Below are positions 27,139 to 35,736 of a stretch of DNA of 64,000 nucleotides, in pieces. Where the stretch lies: the NCBI GenBank assembly GCA_934167495.1, contig CAKPKP010000005.1:1-64000 (forward strand), given 5' to 3'. Both the position numbers and the translations under genes were made by a program. The stretch comes from an uncultured Clostridia bacterium (GTDB lineage Bacteria; Bacillota; Clostridia; TANB77; CAG-508). The notes beneath the pieces were generated by a model, which worked only from the letters and a program-made list of their open reading frames with translations, was not told the origin of the DNA and searched no databases. Position 1 is the stretch's first letter. Each line of letters begins with the position of its first letter.

Positions 27139-28002
27139 TTAATAAGTTTCTTCTCTTAAAACGCCTAAACCCAAATAAAATTTCTGATTATTTAATAATT
27201 TTTCTTTTATTTTCTTTTGTAATGTTGTATTTTCAGATAATTCTTTATAATCATTACATTTATTTATTCCATATACAAAATTCATAATATCATTAACACA
27301 ATCTTCTCCATCTTTAATATCAAACAAATTACGAAAAAGTGAAATATTTGAATTTTTATCAAGTATATTATAAATCTGATTGCTTAATAACCATGAATTA
27401 CAGATATACTTAGTTTTATCTAAATTATATATTTGTTTTAATATATTTTTTGACTCTTTTATTGAATCCTTTACTTCTATTAAATCCAATTTTTTACCTT
27501 TAGGTATATGAATCTTTATTATAGAAATATTTTTTTCTGTATCATCATATTCATATTGTAATCTTCCTATTTCTATAATTCTAACTCTAATGAAATATAC
27601 TGCCCATAGCATTTGCGATATTCTCACACCGTTATACTTTCTATATATCAAGTCACTTTCAAAGCATTCTTTTACTCTACTCTTATGAATATTAACTTGA
27701 TTTATATCTAATCTGTATTTATCAATATTATTTTTATGTAATTCATACCCCAATATTATCATTAAATTTGTTACAAATGGATTTACATTATTTCCAAATA
27801 ATTCATTAATATCTTTTATTTCCCATAATTCTTTTATTTTAATAAAATCACTACAATATAAAGTTTTATACACATCATCAAATAATTTTTTATAATACTC
27901 ACTTTGCTTTATTTCCTCGGCGCACCTATAACATTTTTCTTTGTATGATTTATCTATATTATAAAATTCAAATGCTTCATCAATTTTATTTTTACTAATC
28001 AT
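27139..28002 (-). CDS. acyltransferase-like protein with GNAT_C/DUF5596 pattern
   Basis: 287 aa, no membrane segment. The C-terminal half reads IKIHIPKGKKLD, then ICNSWLLSNQI and SNISLFRNLFDI, matching the block (LxIHIP, CHSWLL, SNI) that I associate with the GNAT_C domain of clostridial acyltransferases. The His of the usual CHSWLL is Asn here, so activity is unsure. The N-terminal 110 residues are the helical DUF5596-like part. A promoter at 28185-28213 gives a leader of about 170 bases. GTG at 28011 is a possible alternative start. Confidence 0.6.
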   Translation of the reverse strand: MISKNKIDEAFEFYNIDKSYKEKCYRCAEEIKQSEYYKKLFDDVYKTLYCSDFIKIKELWEIKDINELFGNNVNPFVTNLMIILGYELHKNNIDKYRLDINQVNIHKSRVKECFESDLIYRKYNGVRISQMLWAVYFIRVRIIEIGRLQYEYDDTEKNISIIKIHIPKGKKLDLIEVKDSIKESKNILKQIYNLDKTKYICNSWLLSNQIYNILDKNSNISLFRNLFDIKDGEDCVNDIMNFVYGINKCNDYKELSENTTLQKKIKEKLLNNQKFYLGLGVLREETY

Positions 28003-28108
28003 TTTTATCACCTACTTAATAAAATTTTAATTTTATTAGTTTAATATTATTTTCCAAAATTTTTTCAATATAATACTGTTACAAACTCACATGTATCGTT
28101 TCTCTCTA

Positions 28109-28177
28109 GTTACAGTGTTATTTTAATGTTGTTTATTGCCTGTAGCAGTAAATTTATCTTTGCTATTTCTTTTTTCA
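28109..28177 (-). CDS. 22-codon ORF in the leader of the acyltransferase-like gene
   Basis: Just downstream of a consensus promoter (-10 TATAAT at 28185-28190), an ATG opens a frame encoding MKKEIAKINLLLQAINNIKI plus two residues. There is hardly room for a ribosome site, so translation would be leaderless. It may be a leader peptide, or chance in AT-rich DNA. Confidence 0.3.
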
Positions 28178-28184
28178 TGCTACC

Positions 28185-28213
28185 ATTATATTACTCTGTT
28201 TTTATAAAATCAA
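28185..28213 (-). promoter_or_regulatory. promoter of the acyltransferase-like gene
   Basis: Minus strand TTGATT at 28208-28213, a 17-base spacer and TATAAT at 28185-28190. The remainder of the 28003-28415 gap holds this promoter, the 22-codon ORF and the kinase operon terminator; nothing else was seen. Confidence 0.6.
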
Positions 28214-28336
28214 TTCCCTTTTTATTCCCTGTTTTCTATTTCTTATATAATTTAAAATGTGCTTTTAAAATTTAGTTAATGTTGTGCCATAGCACATGCA
28301 TTTTAACCTTGACTTGATTTTATAAAGCACATAAAA

Positions 28337-28368
28337 AACCCCTTAGTAATTATAATTACTAAAGGGTT
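28337..28368 (-). terminator. terminator of the kinase-phosphatase-VWA-nicotinamidase unit
   Basis: AACCCTTTAGTAAT and ATTACTAAGGGGTT arms, then TTTTTTATG on the minus strand. This is a strong intrinsic terminator after the kinase stop at 28416. Confidence 0.85.
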
Positions 28369-28415
28369 TTACTACAATTTAATCTAGCTTTTGGAATTAC
28401 CATTAGCTAATTTAA

Positions 28416-30179
28416 TCAACCATAGTTATAGATATTGTTCTTATTGTAAATTTTGAAACCACGCCCAGTAAACTGAAGTCTAGAGCTTTCATCAACAACA
28501 CTACAATTGAATTCCTTTGCAGTATTTTTAACGATATTAGTTCCGATAATCTTGCCATCTGCCGGATCATAAATAGTGTTGTTGTAAAAATCAATATTTC
28601 CCAGTGGCTGAGCATTATACATGATAACATCATCATCATATTCAATGCAATTCTTGTTAAATACTATTGTACGATACTTACCATTGGAAAGCTGATATAC
28701 AAACAACCATTTCTGAGTAACACGATCATACTTGATAGCATACTCATTAATTCTTCCATTGTAATCTACCTTGAAAGTATAATCCGGAGTTGTAATTATT
28801 GCAGTCTTAGGATACATAGATACGATAAATACTTTGCCATCATCCGATGCTTCAAAGAACGGATTATACACCTGTCCCAAATAGTTCGGCATATTTCCAC
28901 TCTTAGTGATAGAAAGTCTGACCAAATTATTGCCTTTATCCACATAATACAGGTTTCTATCTTTTACAAGATAGTTAGACTTATGCATACGTTCGATAGT
29001 GGCTGTAACCTGATTATTCTCATCATACACCTGAATTGAATCATCATCAATAACAAAGACAACCTTACCATCATTAGAGAAATCTACTCTCTTGCCTCTT
29101 TCAACTACAAACTTTCTTCCAGTTTCAAAATGAACAGCCTCATTGCTTCTGTTAAGATAATGCACATTGCTTAATACGTATGCACAATCCACACCAGCAA
29201 ATATAACTGTAATCTGAGGTCCATTTGCAGTCTGGGTAACCTTTGCCACAATAGGTGCTATCTTGACCTTCGCATTCTCGTTACAAAGTGAACACTCATT
29301 GAACTTTGAGTAATAATAAATATCGTGAATGCTACAATACTTCATATTTTTAAGAAGTTCCTGAAGATCTGCTGTGATGTCAATTTTCTTTCCCTGCTCA
29401 AAGATTTCAAGAAAATCCTTTTCAAGCTGAGGCGACATCCATTTCCAACTGCCGATAATTTTTGGAATTTTAATATCTCCCTTGTGCTTGCCCACAATTG
29501 ATATTTTCCTTTTCATTCTCTCTATAGTAGAAAGGTTTTTATCAGGAAGATATGTTCCACCGAAAGGATGGATTCTCGTAAGCATATTGAATGCAAGAAT
29601 AGCAAAGTTGTAGTTTTCATTTTCCATAGAAAAATTAATACTGCCACTTGAAGAATAACTGTCGGGGCATGTGAAAAGTTCTGTATAAGCGTCGGGAGTA
29701 TATTTTCCTTCAATCCCCCAACTATCAACATCAATAAAGTAATCACACTTTCCATTAATCTGGAAGTTATAATCACTTACATCTCCGACAATAATGCCTG
29801 TAGAGTGCAATTTGCCTAAATCTTTGCCTAAATCTGTAATTATCTGCAATACATCCTGATTTGACAAGTGTGCAGCAGTAAGATACTTTGGTTTAGTAAG
29901 CATATGCAAATCTTCGACATCAACAAGTTTTCTCATTGCATAACCAACAAACTTGCCCTGAACTGTTACCACTTCTTCCGGACCAATCACATTTTTAGGC
30001 AACTGATCTTTAATTGAAATGAAATAGTTTACCTTTTCCTTTTTCCGTGCCAAATCTACATTAGGTTTAAAAACCTTGATAACTCTTTTCGAGTCATATT
30101 CGTATATAGTCGCTTCTCCGCCTTCTGCCAATTTGTTAAGGCTTTCAACACGGCTTCGACTAGTAAAATTAATAGCCAT
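28416..30179 (-). CDS. YegI-like protein kinase with zinc ribbon and propeller-like C-terminus
   Basis: 587 aa. Kinase fold: loop AEGGEATIY (residues 18-26), Lys35 in RVIKVFK, catalytic GDVSDYNFQI (Asp133, Asn138) and IDVDSW (Asp150-152), the YegI-type replacement of DFG. C282/H285/C296/C299 form a zinc-ribbon-like knuckle. Residues 310-587 are beta-rich with repeated hydrophobic-Asp-Gly strands (FSNDGKVVFVIDDDS), propeller-like. It closes a triad with the PP2C gene 12 bases upstream and the VWA gene, the YegI/YegK/YegL or TerY-P set. Targets are unknown; the linked NAD enzymes are candidates. AGGAGG precedes the ATG. Confidence 0.82.
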   Translation of the reverse strand: MAINFTSRSRVESLNKLAEGGEATIYEYDSKRVIKVFKPNVDLARKKEKVNYFISIKDQLPKNVIGPEEVVTVQGKFVGYAMRKLVDVEDLHMLTKPKYLTAAHLSNQDVLQIITDLGKDLGKLHSTGIIVGDVSDYNFQINGKCDYFIDVDSWGIEGKYTPDAYTELFTCPDSYSSSGSINFSMENENYNFAILAFNMLTRIHPFGGTYLPDKNLSTIERMKRKISIVGKHKGDIKIPKIIGSWKWMSPQLEKDFLEIFEQGKKIDITADLQELLKNMKYCSIHDIYYYSKFNECSLCNENAKVKIAPIVAKVTQTANGPQITVIFAGVDCAYVLSNVHYLNRSNEAVHFETGRKFVVERGKRVDFSNDGKVVFVIDDDSIQVYDENNQVTATIERMHKSNYLVKDRNLYYVDKGNNLVRLSITKSGNMPNYLGQVYNPFFEASDDGKVFIVSMYPKTAIITTPDYTFKVDYNGRINEYAIKYDRVTQKWLFVYQLSNGKYRTIVFNKNCIEYDDDVIMYNAQPLGNIDFYNNTIYDPADGKIIGTNIVKNTAKEFNCSVVDESSRLQFTGRGFKIYNKNNIYNYG

Positions 30180-30191
30180 TTCAATACCTCC

Positions 30192-31112
30192 TTAGAAGCA
30201 GATTGAAATATCATCATGGAACATCTCATTTTTAAGATTATTCCTATTAATGAGTTTTTCAATCTGAGGTCCTTTACCTTCATGTAAAAACTTCATCAAT
30301 TTTGACTTTTCAAGCTCCAGAAGATTTTCCGAATATCTTAATCCATCGCTCGCAACTCCGACATTAGAATATTCGGATTTGCTAAAACGAGTTACCTTAA
30401 AGCTCACGCCTTCTTTGTACTCTTTGAGAGCGGATTTGTCTGTTATAAAATTGTAGATGTAGTAGCAAGGATATTCACCATCATGGAGTTCATCAAAGAA
30501 GATTCCTTCCTCATTTTCCTTAATGATGTATCCATCACCACAGCTATATACAACAAACTCATCCTCTAACTCAAAACATACCAGAATCGTAAAACAGTAA
30601 TTCTGAAAAATGAAAGATGTATCACTACAGAGCTCCAGCATCTTCTCAAAAATGCTATTTACAATTTCGATAAAGTTTTCCTCACATATTGATTCACCTT
30701 TATCAAAGTATTCTTTTGATTTTCTGGCAAAAAGTTGCCCGAAAAGCCTTGTTCCAACCTCAGAGTGTTTACCAGAGCCACAACCATCTGTTACAATCTT
30801 CATATTAAGAAGATTAAATGCAAAATCATGATTATTCATGTTTGCAAATTTATGGTCCGAGCCCATTTTACAAACTCTGATAGTTGTCCTTTTAGGATGT
30901 TCCTTTGATGCAATTTCTTCAGATTCGACTGTTTCGAGTTCAGTTGCAGTTACACTCTCGGTTTCTACAACTACCTGGGTAGTATTCTTTGTAGACTCAC
31001 TTTCTACCACAGTAGTTTCACTACTTACATTGGTTGTTTCTGTTATTTCCGAGACTTTTTCATCCATAGGTGGATTTTTGGCAGTCCGGAAATTTTCTAA
31101 AATTGATTTCAT
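30192..31112 (-). CDS. PP2C-family phosphatase of the TerY-P triad (YegK-like)
   Basis: 306 aa. The first 95 residues are low-complexity, Thr/Ser/Glu/Val-rich, probably a flexible tail. The catalytic domain has NHDFAFNLLNMKIVTDGCGSGKHS (metal Asp), VYSCGDGYI, ASDGLRYSE and the closing HDDISICF. Predicted to reverse phosphorylation by the kinase encoded next. The start is the ATG eight bases after AGGAGG, not the one two bases after it. A terminator-like hairpin (31131-31159) separates it from the VWA gene, so phosphatase and kinase should be made at lower level than VWA. Confidence 0.82.
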   Translation of the reverse strand: MKSILENFRTAKNPPMDEKVSEITETTNVSSETTVVESESTKNTTQVVVETESVTATELETVESEEIASKEHPKRTTIRVCKMGSDHKFANMNNHDFAFNLLNMKIVTDGCGSGKHSEVGTRLFGQLFARKSKEYFDKGESICEENFIEIVNSIFEKMLELCSDTSFIFQNYCFTILVCFELEDEFVVYSCGDGYIIKENEEGIFFDELHDGEYPCYYIYNFITDKSALKEYKEGVSFKVTRFSKSEYSNVGVASDGLRYSENLLELEKSKLMKFLHEGKGPQIEKLINRNNLKNEMFHDDISICF

Positions 31113-31130
31113 ATACATTACCTCCTATAG

Positions 31131-31159
31131 AAAAAGAGGGATTGCACTGCAACCCCTCT
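31131..31159 (-). terminator. internal terminator/attenuator between VWA and PP2C genes
   Basis: Minus strand: AGAGGGGTTG pairs with CAATCCCTCT around a CAGTG loop, followed by TTTTT. It lies inside the operon, 19 bases before the PP2C start codon, so it should reduce expression of the two downstream genes. Confidence 0.7.
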
Positions 31160-31201
31160 CAGACTTTAGTTATTGTTGTTAACTTGCAGATTGTCTACTT
31201 C

Positions 31202-31903
31202 TTATACGTCGAAGAATCCGCCGTCATCGTTTCCGCCTGCACCAGAACTTGCCTTCTTAGATGCTGAAATAGCACTCTTGGAAACAAGATCGATTACTCT
31301 ACGGAGTTCACTCTCATCATTGCTTACTTCCTTAACATTGTTCTTCTTAACACCGATAGAATCAGCAACTCCGAAAGCTCCCTGTCCAAAAGCGATGAAA
31401 GCTACCGTGATTTCCTTAGAAATCAAATCCTGAATAGCCTGACGTGCATCGCTTGCACGATACTGTGAACCATAATCTTCTCCATCCGACAGAATAATCA
31501 AACATGCACGGGCATTTGTACCATTGTTTTTCAACTGATCCATATAGTCCAGCATACGCTGACGTCTGTCGATGATAGCATCATACAATCTTGTACAACC
31601 GCCTGCAGAATAATCAGTATTGAAATCCTCAGGGGCTACATAGCCACCGGTCTCAATTGTAGATTCGAAAACAGTTTTGCTTACAAGCATTTCATCGGAC
31701 TGTTTGGAATTTGAGATTGCTTCCTTGTAGTGCTCAAGGCACTCGCACATTGCTCTCTCATACGGATCCATTGAGCCGCTGCCATCGATAAGAAAATCGA
31801 CAAGCATAACGCTTGGGGATACGACGTCATCAACGTCCATGTTTGTTGCATAGGTTTCGTCCAAACCGTCGATTGTAATGTTGTCCAAATATTCTTCGCT
31901 CAT
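31202..31903 (-). CDS. VWA domain protein, TerY/YegL-like
   Basis: 233 aa, essentially one von Willebrand A domain. The MIDAS motif is DGSGS (residues 40-44), with the conserved Thr in GGCTRLYDAI and the Asp in ILSDGEDYG. The tail is Gly/Ser-rich. TerY/YegL proteins are thought to act as metal-dependent scaffolds with the kinase and phosphatase encoded beside them. Ribosome site GAGGAGG. It follows the nicotinamidase-like gene by 23 bases, tying the triad to NAD metabolism. Confidence 0.86.
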   Translation of the reverse strand: MSEEYLDNITIDGLDETYATNMDVDDVVSPSVMLVDFLIDGSGSMDPYERAMCECLEHYKEAISNSKQSDEMLVSKTVFESTIETGGYVAPEDFNTDYSAGGCTRLYDAIIDRRQRMLDYMDQLKNNGTNARACLIILSDGEDYGSQYRASDARQAIQDLISKEITVAFIAFGQGAFGVADSIGVKKNNVKEVSNDESELRRVIDLVSKSAISASKKASSGAGGNDDGGFFDV

Positions 31904-31926
31904 AGTGTAATCCTCCTCATTATTGT

Positions 31927-32841
31927 TTAAAACTGAATATCTGTTGACTTGGCAAACTTGATGCCGTAGGAATTCTTAAAGTTGTCAAACGCTGCCACCG
32001 TATCTGCTTCAAAACCAGTAATTGGAGAAGTACAATCCTCCAAAATGGTAATCTTCTGAGTAACCTCAGGACGGTTAGCAAAGTGTTCTGCGATCTGTTT
32101 AACTGATTCCATAAGGCAATGGCTTGCCGCTTCACCTACAACGTAGATCTCATCATACTTCTCGATAGCCGTGAGAACAGGCGTATTCAAGAAGTTTTTC
32201 TTGCTGTATTCCGGCTTAATGATACCATACATTTCACTGTACGGATCTTCACCCTTAGGTATCATGTGGTCAACACACTTACGAGCTACAGAATGGAAAT
32301 AAACCATCTTTGCGAATTCGTTTTCGAGTGAGTTGCCCTCTGTACCTTTGATGCAGTGATAAGGCCAGATACAAAGCTGTTTCTTACCGGCTCCGACCTT
32401 TTCCAGTTCTTTCAGATACTGAATAGAATCTTTCGGGTTACCAATAACGGGACGCCAACGATTGTTCACAACATCATCGTAGGTAATAACTGTATAAGGG
32501 TCCGGATGATCACCTGCAGAATTTACCCACCAACAAGGATGGAAAATCTGGTGCGCGATATGAGTATCCAGACTGCACATAATACTTGAAATTCCCTCAA
32601 TGTTGTTGTAAATGAAACGTGTCATACGTTCCACATCGCCGATAGATCCAGGAACTGCCAAAGCACCGCCTTCGATGAAATCCTTCTGAACATCAATGCA
32701 CAAAAGCAAACGCCGAGGAGAATCATCAATTGATGCCGTAAACCGTTCCTGTTCTGCCATAGCAAAGATGGCGTTCATGTCTGTTGCAGAATGCTGACCA
32801 ATCTTGGTAACATCTACAATCTGTTCGTAATTTGTCTTCAT
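31927..32841 (-). CDS. nicotinamidase-like cysteine hydrolase (isochorismatase fold)
   Basis: 304 aa, longer than usual PncA (about 180-220). Triad candidates: Asp50 in LLLCIDVQKDF, Lys196 in MIPKGEDPYSEMYG, Cys242 in GEAASHCLME. The metal site is likely in SLDTHIAHQIFHP (Asp92, His94, with His98 or His101). WPYHCIKGTEGN matches the PncA substrate-side block. The expected reaction is nicotinamide to nicotinate plus ammonia; related cysteine hydrolases cannot be excluded. A 40-residue N-terminal extension is present. First large gene of the transcription unit starting at the promoter 32989-33017. Confidence 0.8.
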   Translation of the reverse strand: MKTNYEQIVDVTKIGQHSATDMNAIFAMAEQERFTASIDDSPRRLLLCIDVQKDFIEGGALAVPGSIGDVERMTRFIYNNIEGISSIMCSLDTHIAHQIFHPCWWVNSAGDHPDPYTVITYDDVVNNRWRPVIGNPKDSIQYLKELEKVGAGKKQLCIWPYHCIKGTEGNSLENEFAKMVYFHSVARKCVDHMIPKGEDPYSEMYGIIKPEYSKKNFLNTPVLTAIEKYDEIYVVGEAASHCLMESVKQIAEHFANRPEVTQKITILEDCTSPITGFEADTVAAFDNFKNSYGIKFAKSTDIQF

Positions 32842-32917
32842 GTGAATACCTCCTTGAACTAAAGTTGATTAATAAATTTTTGCTAGTCAGTTGACTGCTG
32901 TTTGCCTCAAATCTCAT
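32726..32917 (-). CDS. 63-codon ORF overlapping the nicotinamidase start
   Basis: AAGGAGGTACACA precedes the ATG, giving a start MRFEANSSQLTSKN. The frame runs on out of phase 116 bases into the nicotinamidase gene, whose own AGGAGG lies inside it. The product looks unlike a folded protein (rich in Arg, His, Cys towards the end). It is probably a translated leader whose translation could affect access to the next start. Confidence 0.35.
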   Translation of the reverse strand: MRFEANSSQLTSKNLLINFSSRRYSHEDKLRTDCRCYQDWSAFCNRHERHLCYGRTGTVYGIN

Positions 32918-32975
32918 TGTGTACCTCCTTAAATGTAAATGAGACAACAGTTTTGAATGCAAAGCAATCATTTAT

Positions 32976-33017
32976 TGACATGTCAGTTATTATACCATAG
33001 ATAACATAAAAAGTAAA
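32976..33017 (-). promoter_or_regulatory. promoter with operator palindrome for the nicotinamidase-VWA-PP2C-kinase unit
   Basis: Minus strand TTTACT (33012-33017), 17-base spacer, TATAAT (32989-32994). The perfect palindrome TGACATGTCA (32976-32985) covers the expected start point. The rest of the 32842-33146 gap holds the leader ORF and a terminator. Confidence 0.6.
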
Positions 33018-33085
33018 TAGTTATGTTAATTTTTACAATTTTCTTTGATATTTGCACTATTTGTTAAGTTTACATTTTAAATAAA

Positions 33086-33114
33086 GCTAGCCCACTTTAA
33101 TAAAGTAGGCTAGC
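33086..33114 (-). terminator. terminator of the NAMPT-like/PRPP-synthetase-like unit
   Basis: Arms GCTAGCCTACTTTA and TAAAGTGGGCTAGC (one mismatch), then TTTATTT on the minus strand. It separates the two halves of the NAD island into two transcription units. Confidence 0.8.
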
Positions 33115-33146
33115 ACAAAATAAAATTATTTAGAAAATATTAACTC

Positions 33147-34706
33147 TTAGAACTTGCCGTTATAAACTCTCACGGATTCACTTGCAACTCTTTCTCTGAT
33201 TTGATCGAAAGTCTGAGTGCGAACGAAATTTCCGTTAACAAAAACATCTTCAAGCTGGTTTCCTTCAACATTTTTGATAGTTTCAGGTGTGAGATTATCA
33301 ATGAGCTTGTAATCTCCATCTTCAAAAACGACGGCAACCAAGCCTTTCTGAGACTTCTTGAATTTGTCCGAATCTGTCGCAGGGTCCTTATAAATTGCTC
33401 TAAATTCCCCATTAACAACTTCAGCTGTTCCCTTCAATGCAAAACCTAAGGTATCACGTGTCATATACTGGTATGTATAAGAACCAATACCTAAGCCAAC
33501 ACTTACAGTAACGAATTCTTTTTCCATCAAGACTTTGCAAATTGCCTCTGCTCTTTCAGGAGTAATAGAATCTCCGTAAACAGAACCAATATGAGGATCA
33601 ATGTCAATGAATCCTTTTTCGTTTTTCGTACCGCCAAATATCTCATACAGACGCTGAATCAAACCTTTATTGATTGTTTCAGCAAAGCCCTTTAAACGTT
33701 CATCCACATTTTCCTCAGTTGCATCTTTATCTCCGCAAATGATTTTAATGGGATCGCCGGAGTCAGGTCTGATATTGACCTTTCCATGACGTTTCATAAT
33801 GGCCTCTTTAACCTCAGAATCTGTCAAAACATTGTCAACAAGATTCCACAGATTGTATGTATCGGATACGATTGTAACAGTTCCACTCGGATACACATCT
33901 GTAACCAGTCTTAAAATAGCATTCTTTTCATCACGCCCATAAGACTCCATTACACTATGCTCTGTTGAAGGAGCATAAGCGATAACATTCGGATTAGCAT
34001 CGTAATACGCCATAAGGTAATTTCTCGCAGGAATCGTTGCAGAACCACCGAAACTTAACAAATGGCCGGGTGTAGAACGATATGCAGCCTCAGGGCTACC
34101 CATGCCACGCATAGAAAAGTCTCCACCCTGATTGAAAACTCTTTTTTCCTGATTGCATCCAGTCAGTTTAGCATAATGAGTAAGAATTCTCTTATACTTA
34201 TCTGCTATAGTTGCATCCGTCATTGGCTGCCAAATAAGGCAAGATACCGGTGTTTCCAAGTAACCAGTAAACCAGAAAAACTCAGGTAGAGTATTCTCGA
34301 TGGTAAACATAGGAACTCCGATAGGTACAAATGTACCTTCTTTTAGAGCTTTCACTTTAATAGGTAAATAACCTAACTTGTGAAGTTTCTCAAAATGAGA
34401 ATAGTCATAGTTCTTTACCATTTCAGGATTTGTAACTGAGAATGTACCGCTGAGGCTTTCTGTGATTTCCTCCATCACAACGTCAAGAGGTCTTTCAAAA
34501 AAGCCTTTCTGCCACTTCCAGTAAAGTGTTGAGAGTGCACCCTGCAGACCAAAGAACACAGCATGGCTTACGCCTTCAATCCGAGATTTTCTTGGTGTCC
34601 ATGTTTCATAAGTCCATTCCAGACCATTAGGATACTGATCCTTATGACAGAATTTGTATCCATCTGTCAGTAAAGCGGGGTTTTCAATCATTTCGTTAAA
34701 CATCAT
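33147..34706 (-). CDS. nicotinamide phosphoribosyltransferase (NAMPT)-like enzyme
   Basis: 519 aa, type II phosphoribosyltransferase fold. Recognisable NAMPT blocks: TDGYKFCHKDQYP near the start, GSPEAAYRSTPGHLLSF, the IRPDSGDPIKI phosphate site and VYGDSITPERAEAI. The nearest characterised group makes NMN from nicotinamide and PRPP; nicotinate specificity or the ADP-ribose-based Namat reaction of phage NARP1 systems are alternatives that sequence reading cannot exclude. The upstream PRPP-synthetase-like gene lies 20 bases away, so the pair would supply and use an activated ribose. AGGAGG is eight bases before the ATG. Confidence 0.85.
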   Translation of the reverse strand: MMFNEMIENPALLTDGYKFCHKDQYPNGLEWTYETWTPRKSRIEGVSHAVFFGLQGALSTLYWKWQKGFFERPLDVVMEEITESLSGTFSVTNPEMVKNYDYSHFEKLHKLGYLPIKVKALKEGTFVPIGVPMFTIENTLPEFFWFTGYLETPVSCLIWQPMTDATIADKYKRILTHYAKLTGCNQEKRVFNQGGDFSMRGMGSPEAAYRSTPGHLLSFGGSATIPARNYLMAYYDANPNVIAYAPSTEHSVMESYGRDEKNAILRLVTDVYPSGTVTIVSDTYNLWNLVDNVLTDSEVKEAIMKRHGKVNIRPDSGDPIKIICGDKDATEENVDERLKGFAETINKGLIQRLYEIFGGTKNEKGFIDIDPHIGSVYGDSITPERAEAICKVLMEKEFVTVSVGLGIGSYTYQYMTRDTLGFALKGTAEVVNGEFRAIYKDPATDSDKFKKSQKGLVAVVFEDGDYKLIDNLTPETIKNVEGNQLEDVFVNGNFVRTQTFDQIRERVASESVRVYNGKF

Positions 34707-34726
34707 AAAGCATTCCTCCTTTTTAA

Positions 34727-35545
34727 TTACCTGTTTACATAGCCAATTACATCAACATCCATATACTTGATATTAGGATGTTCTTTACACATAATGGATG
34801 TACTTGTGTAAACTTTACTGATAGTTGAATCTTCGGTGAGAAGTTTTCCATCGAAAATCGTTTCTTCGCAATGAGAAACAACCAAGTAAACTTCGCTTGC
34901 TCCCAAAGATTTCAGGATACTTCCTGCCCAAGCAAAAGTTCCTCCTTTAGAACAAAGGTCATCAATAATGATACACTTTGAACCAGGATTAACTGTTCCT
35001 TCCTTGAGACGCATATTCTCGATATTGCCGGTTATAGGATTACGCTTTTTCTCCATAATGCAGATATTAGCATAATCACTATCAGCATATCTTGCCGCAG
35101 CTCCTTTGTCAGGAAATACAACATGATCTTGCTCTGTAAAACCAATTTCCTTCTGAACTTCGGGTAACCAATCCTTTACAGGATAAATTGCAGTTGCTCT
35201 TTCCAGAAGTTCCATTGTTTTGCCAGAATGTGGCTCCATTACAACGATTTTTGCAAAATTAAGCCAATTGATGAAGTTGCAGACATATTGGAGAGTAAAT
35301 AAATCTCCTTCAATCTTACGATCCATGCGACTGTATGGCATATACCATATAAAAAGTGTACAGGGAACGTTGAACTCATCAATTCGTTTCTTTACAAACA
35401 TCAAAGTAATGAGATCCGCATCGGTTGTGAACTTGAATTCGAGAACATTTTCTCCATCTATGATGGATTTCTCAAAATCTTTGACTTTGGTTTCGTTGTT
35501 AGGAAACCGCTCTGTAAGAAGTTTTGTACCATTGAGTATAAGCAT
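34727..35545 (-). CDS. short PRPP-synthetase-like enzyme
   Basis: 272 aa, about 40 residues shorter than housekeeping Prs. Features: FPNNETKV near the N-terminus, WYMPYSRMDRK (flexible-loop equivalent), and KCIIIDDLCSKGGTFAWAG, the ribose-phosphate-binding PRPP loop. Family reaction: ATP plus ribose 5-phosphate to PRPP. Because it is divergent and paired with a NAMPT-like gene, it may instead act like phage Adps, which pyrophosphorylates ADP-ribose. First gene after the promoter 35633-35661; AGGAGG nine bases before ATG. Confidence 0.82.
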   Translation of the reverse strand: MLILNGTKLLTERFPNNETKVKDFEKSIIDGENVLEFKFTTDADLITLMFVKKRIDEFNVPCTLFIWYMPYSRMDRKIEGDLFTLQYVCNFINWLNFAKIVVMEPHSGKTMELLERATAIYPVKDWLPEVQKEIGFTEQDHVVFPDKGAAARYADSDYANICIMEKKRNPITGNIENMRLKEGTVNPGSKCIIIDDLCSKGGTFAWAGSILKSLGASEVYLVVSHCEETIFDGKLLTEDSTISKVYTSTSIMCKEHPNIKYMDVDVIGYVNR

Positions 35546-35632
35546 AAGCTGATACCTCCTAAAAATATTTTGTTTTAGTGTTTTGTAAGGAAATATTGTT
35601 TTCCATACTTAGTAACACAAAACTTATATAAA

Positions 35633-35661
35633 ATTATATCAAAATTTACATAAATTTGCAA
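35633..35661 (-). promoter_or_regulatory. promoter of the PRPP-synthetase-like/NAMPT-like unit
   Basis: Minus strand TTGCAA at 35656-35661, 17-base spacer, TATAAT at 35633-35638. It faces away from the nadE promoter in the same 300-base gap. Confidence 0.65.
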
Positions 35662-35707
35662 TAGGCTAATTTCCACTCTAATTCAGTTATATTAAGCAGT
35701 TTAAAAA

Positions 35708-35736
35708 TTGACATAATATAAAAATGATGTTATAAT
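35708..35736 (+). promoter_or_regulatory. consensus promoter of nadE
   Basis: Perfect TTGACA (35708-35713), 17-base spacer and perfect TATAAT (35731-35736). The leader of about 100 bases contains a small hairpin GCTATC/GATAGC (35759-35780). Confidence 0.8.

Noticed and set aside
30838..31433. Plus-strand frames across the PP2C and VWA genes
   Set aside because: They mirror the real minus-strand genes; Ser/Val-rich composition and no start signals.
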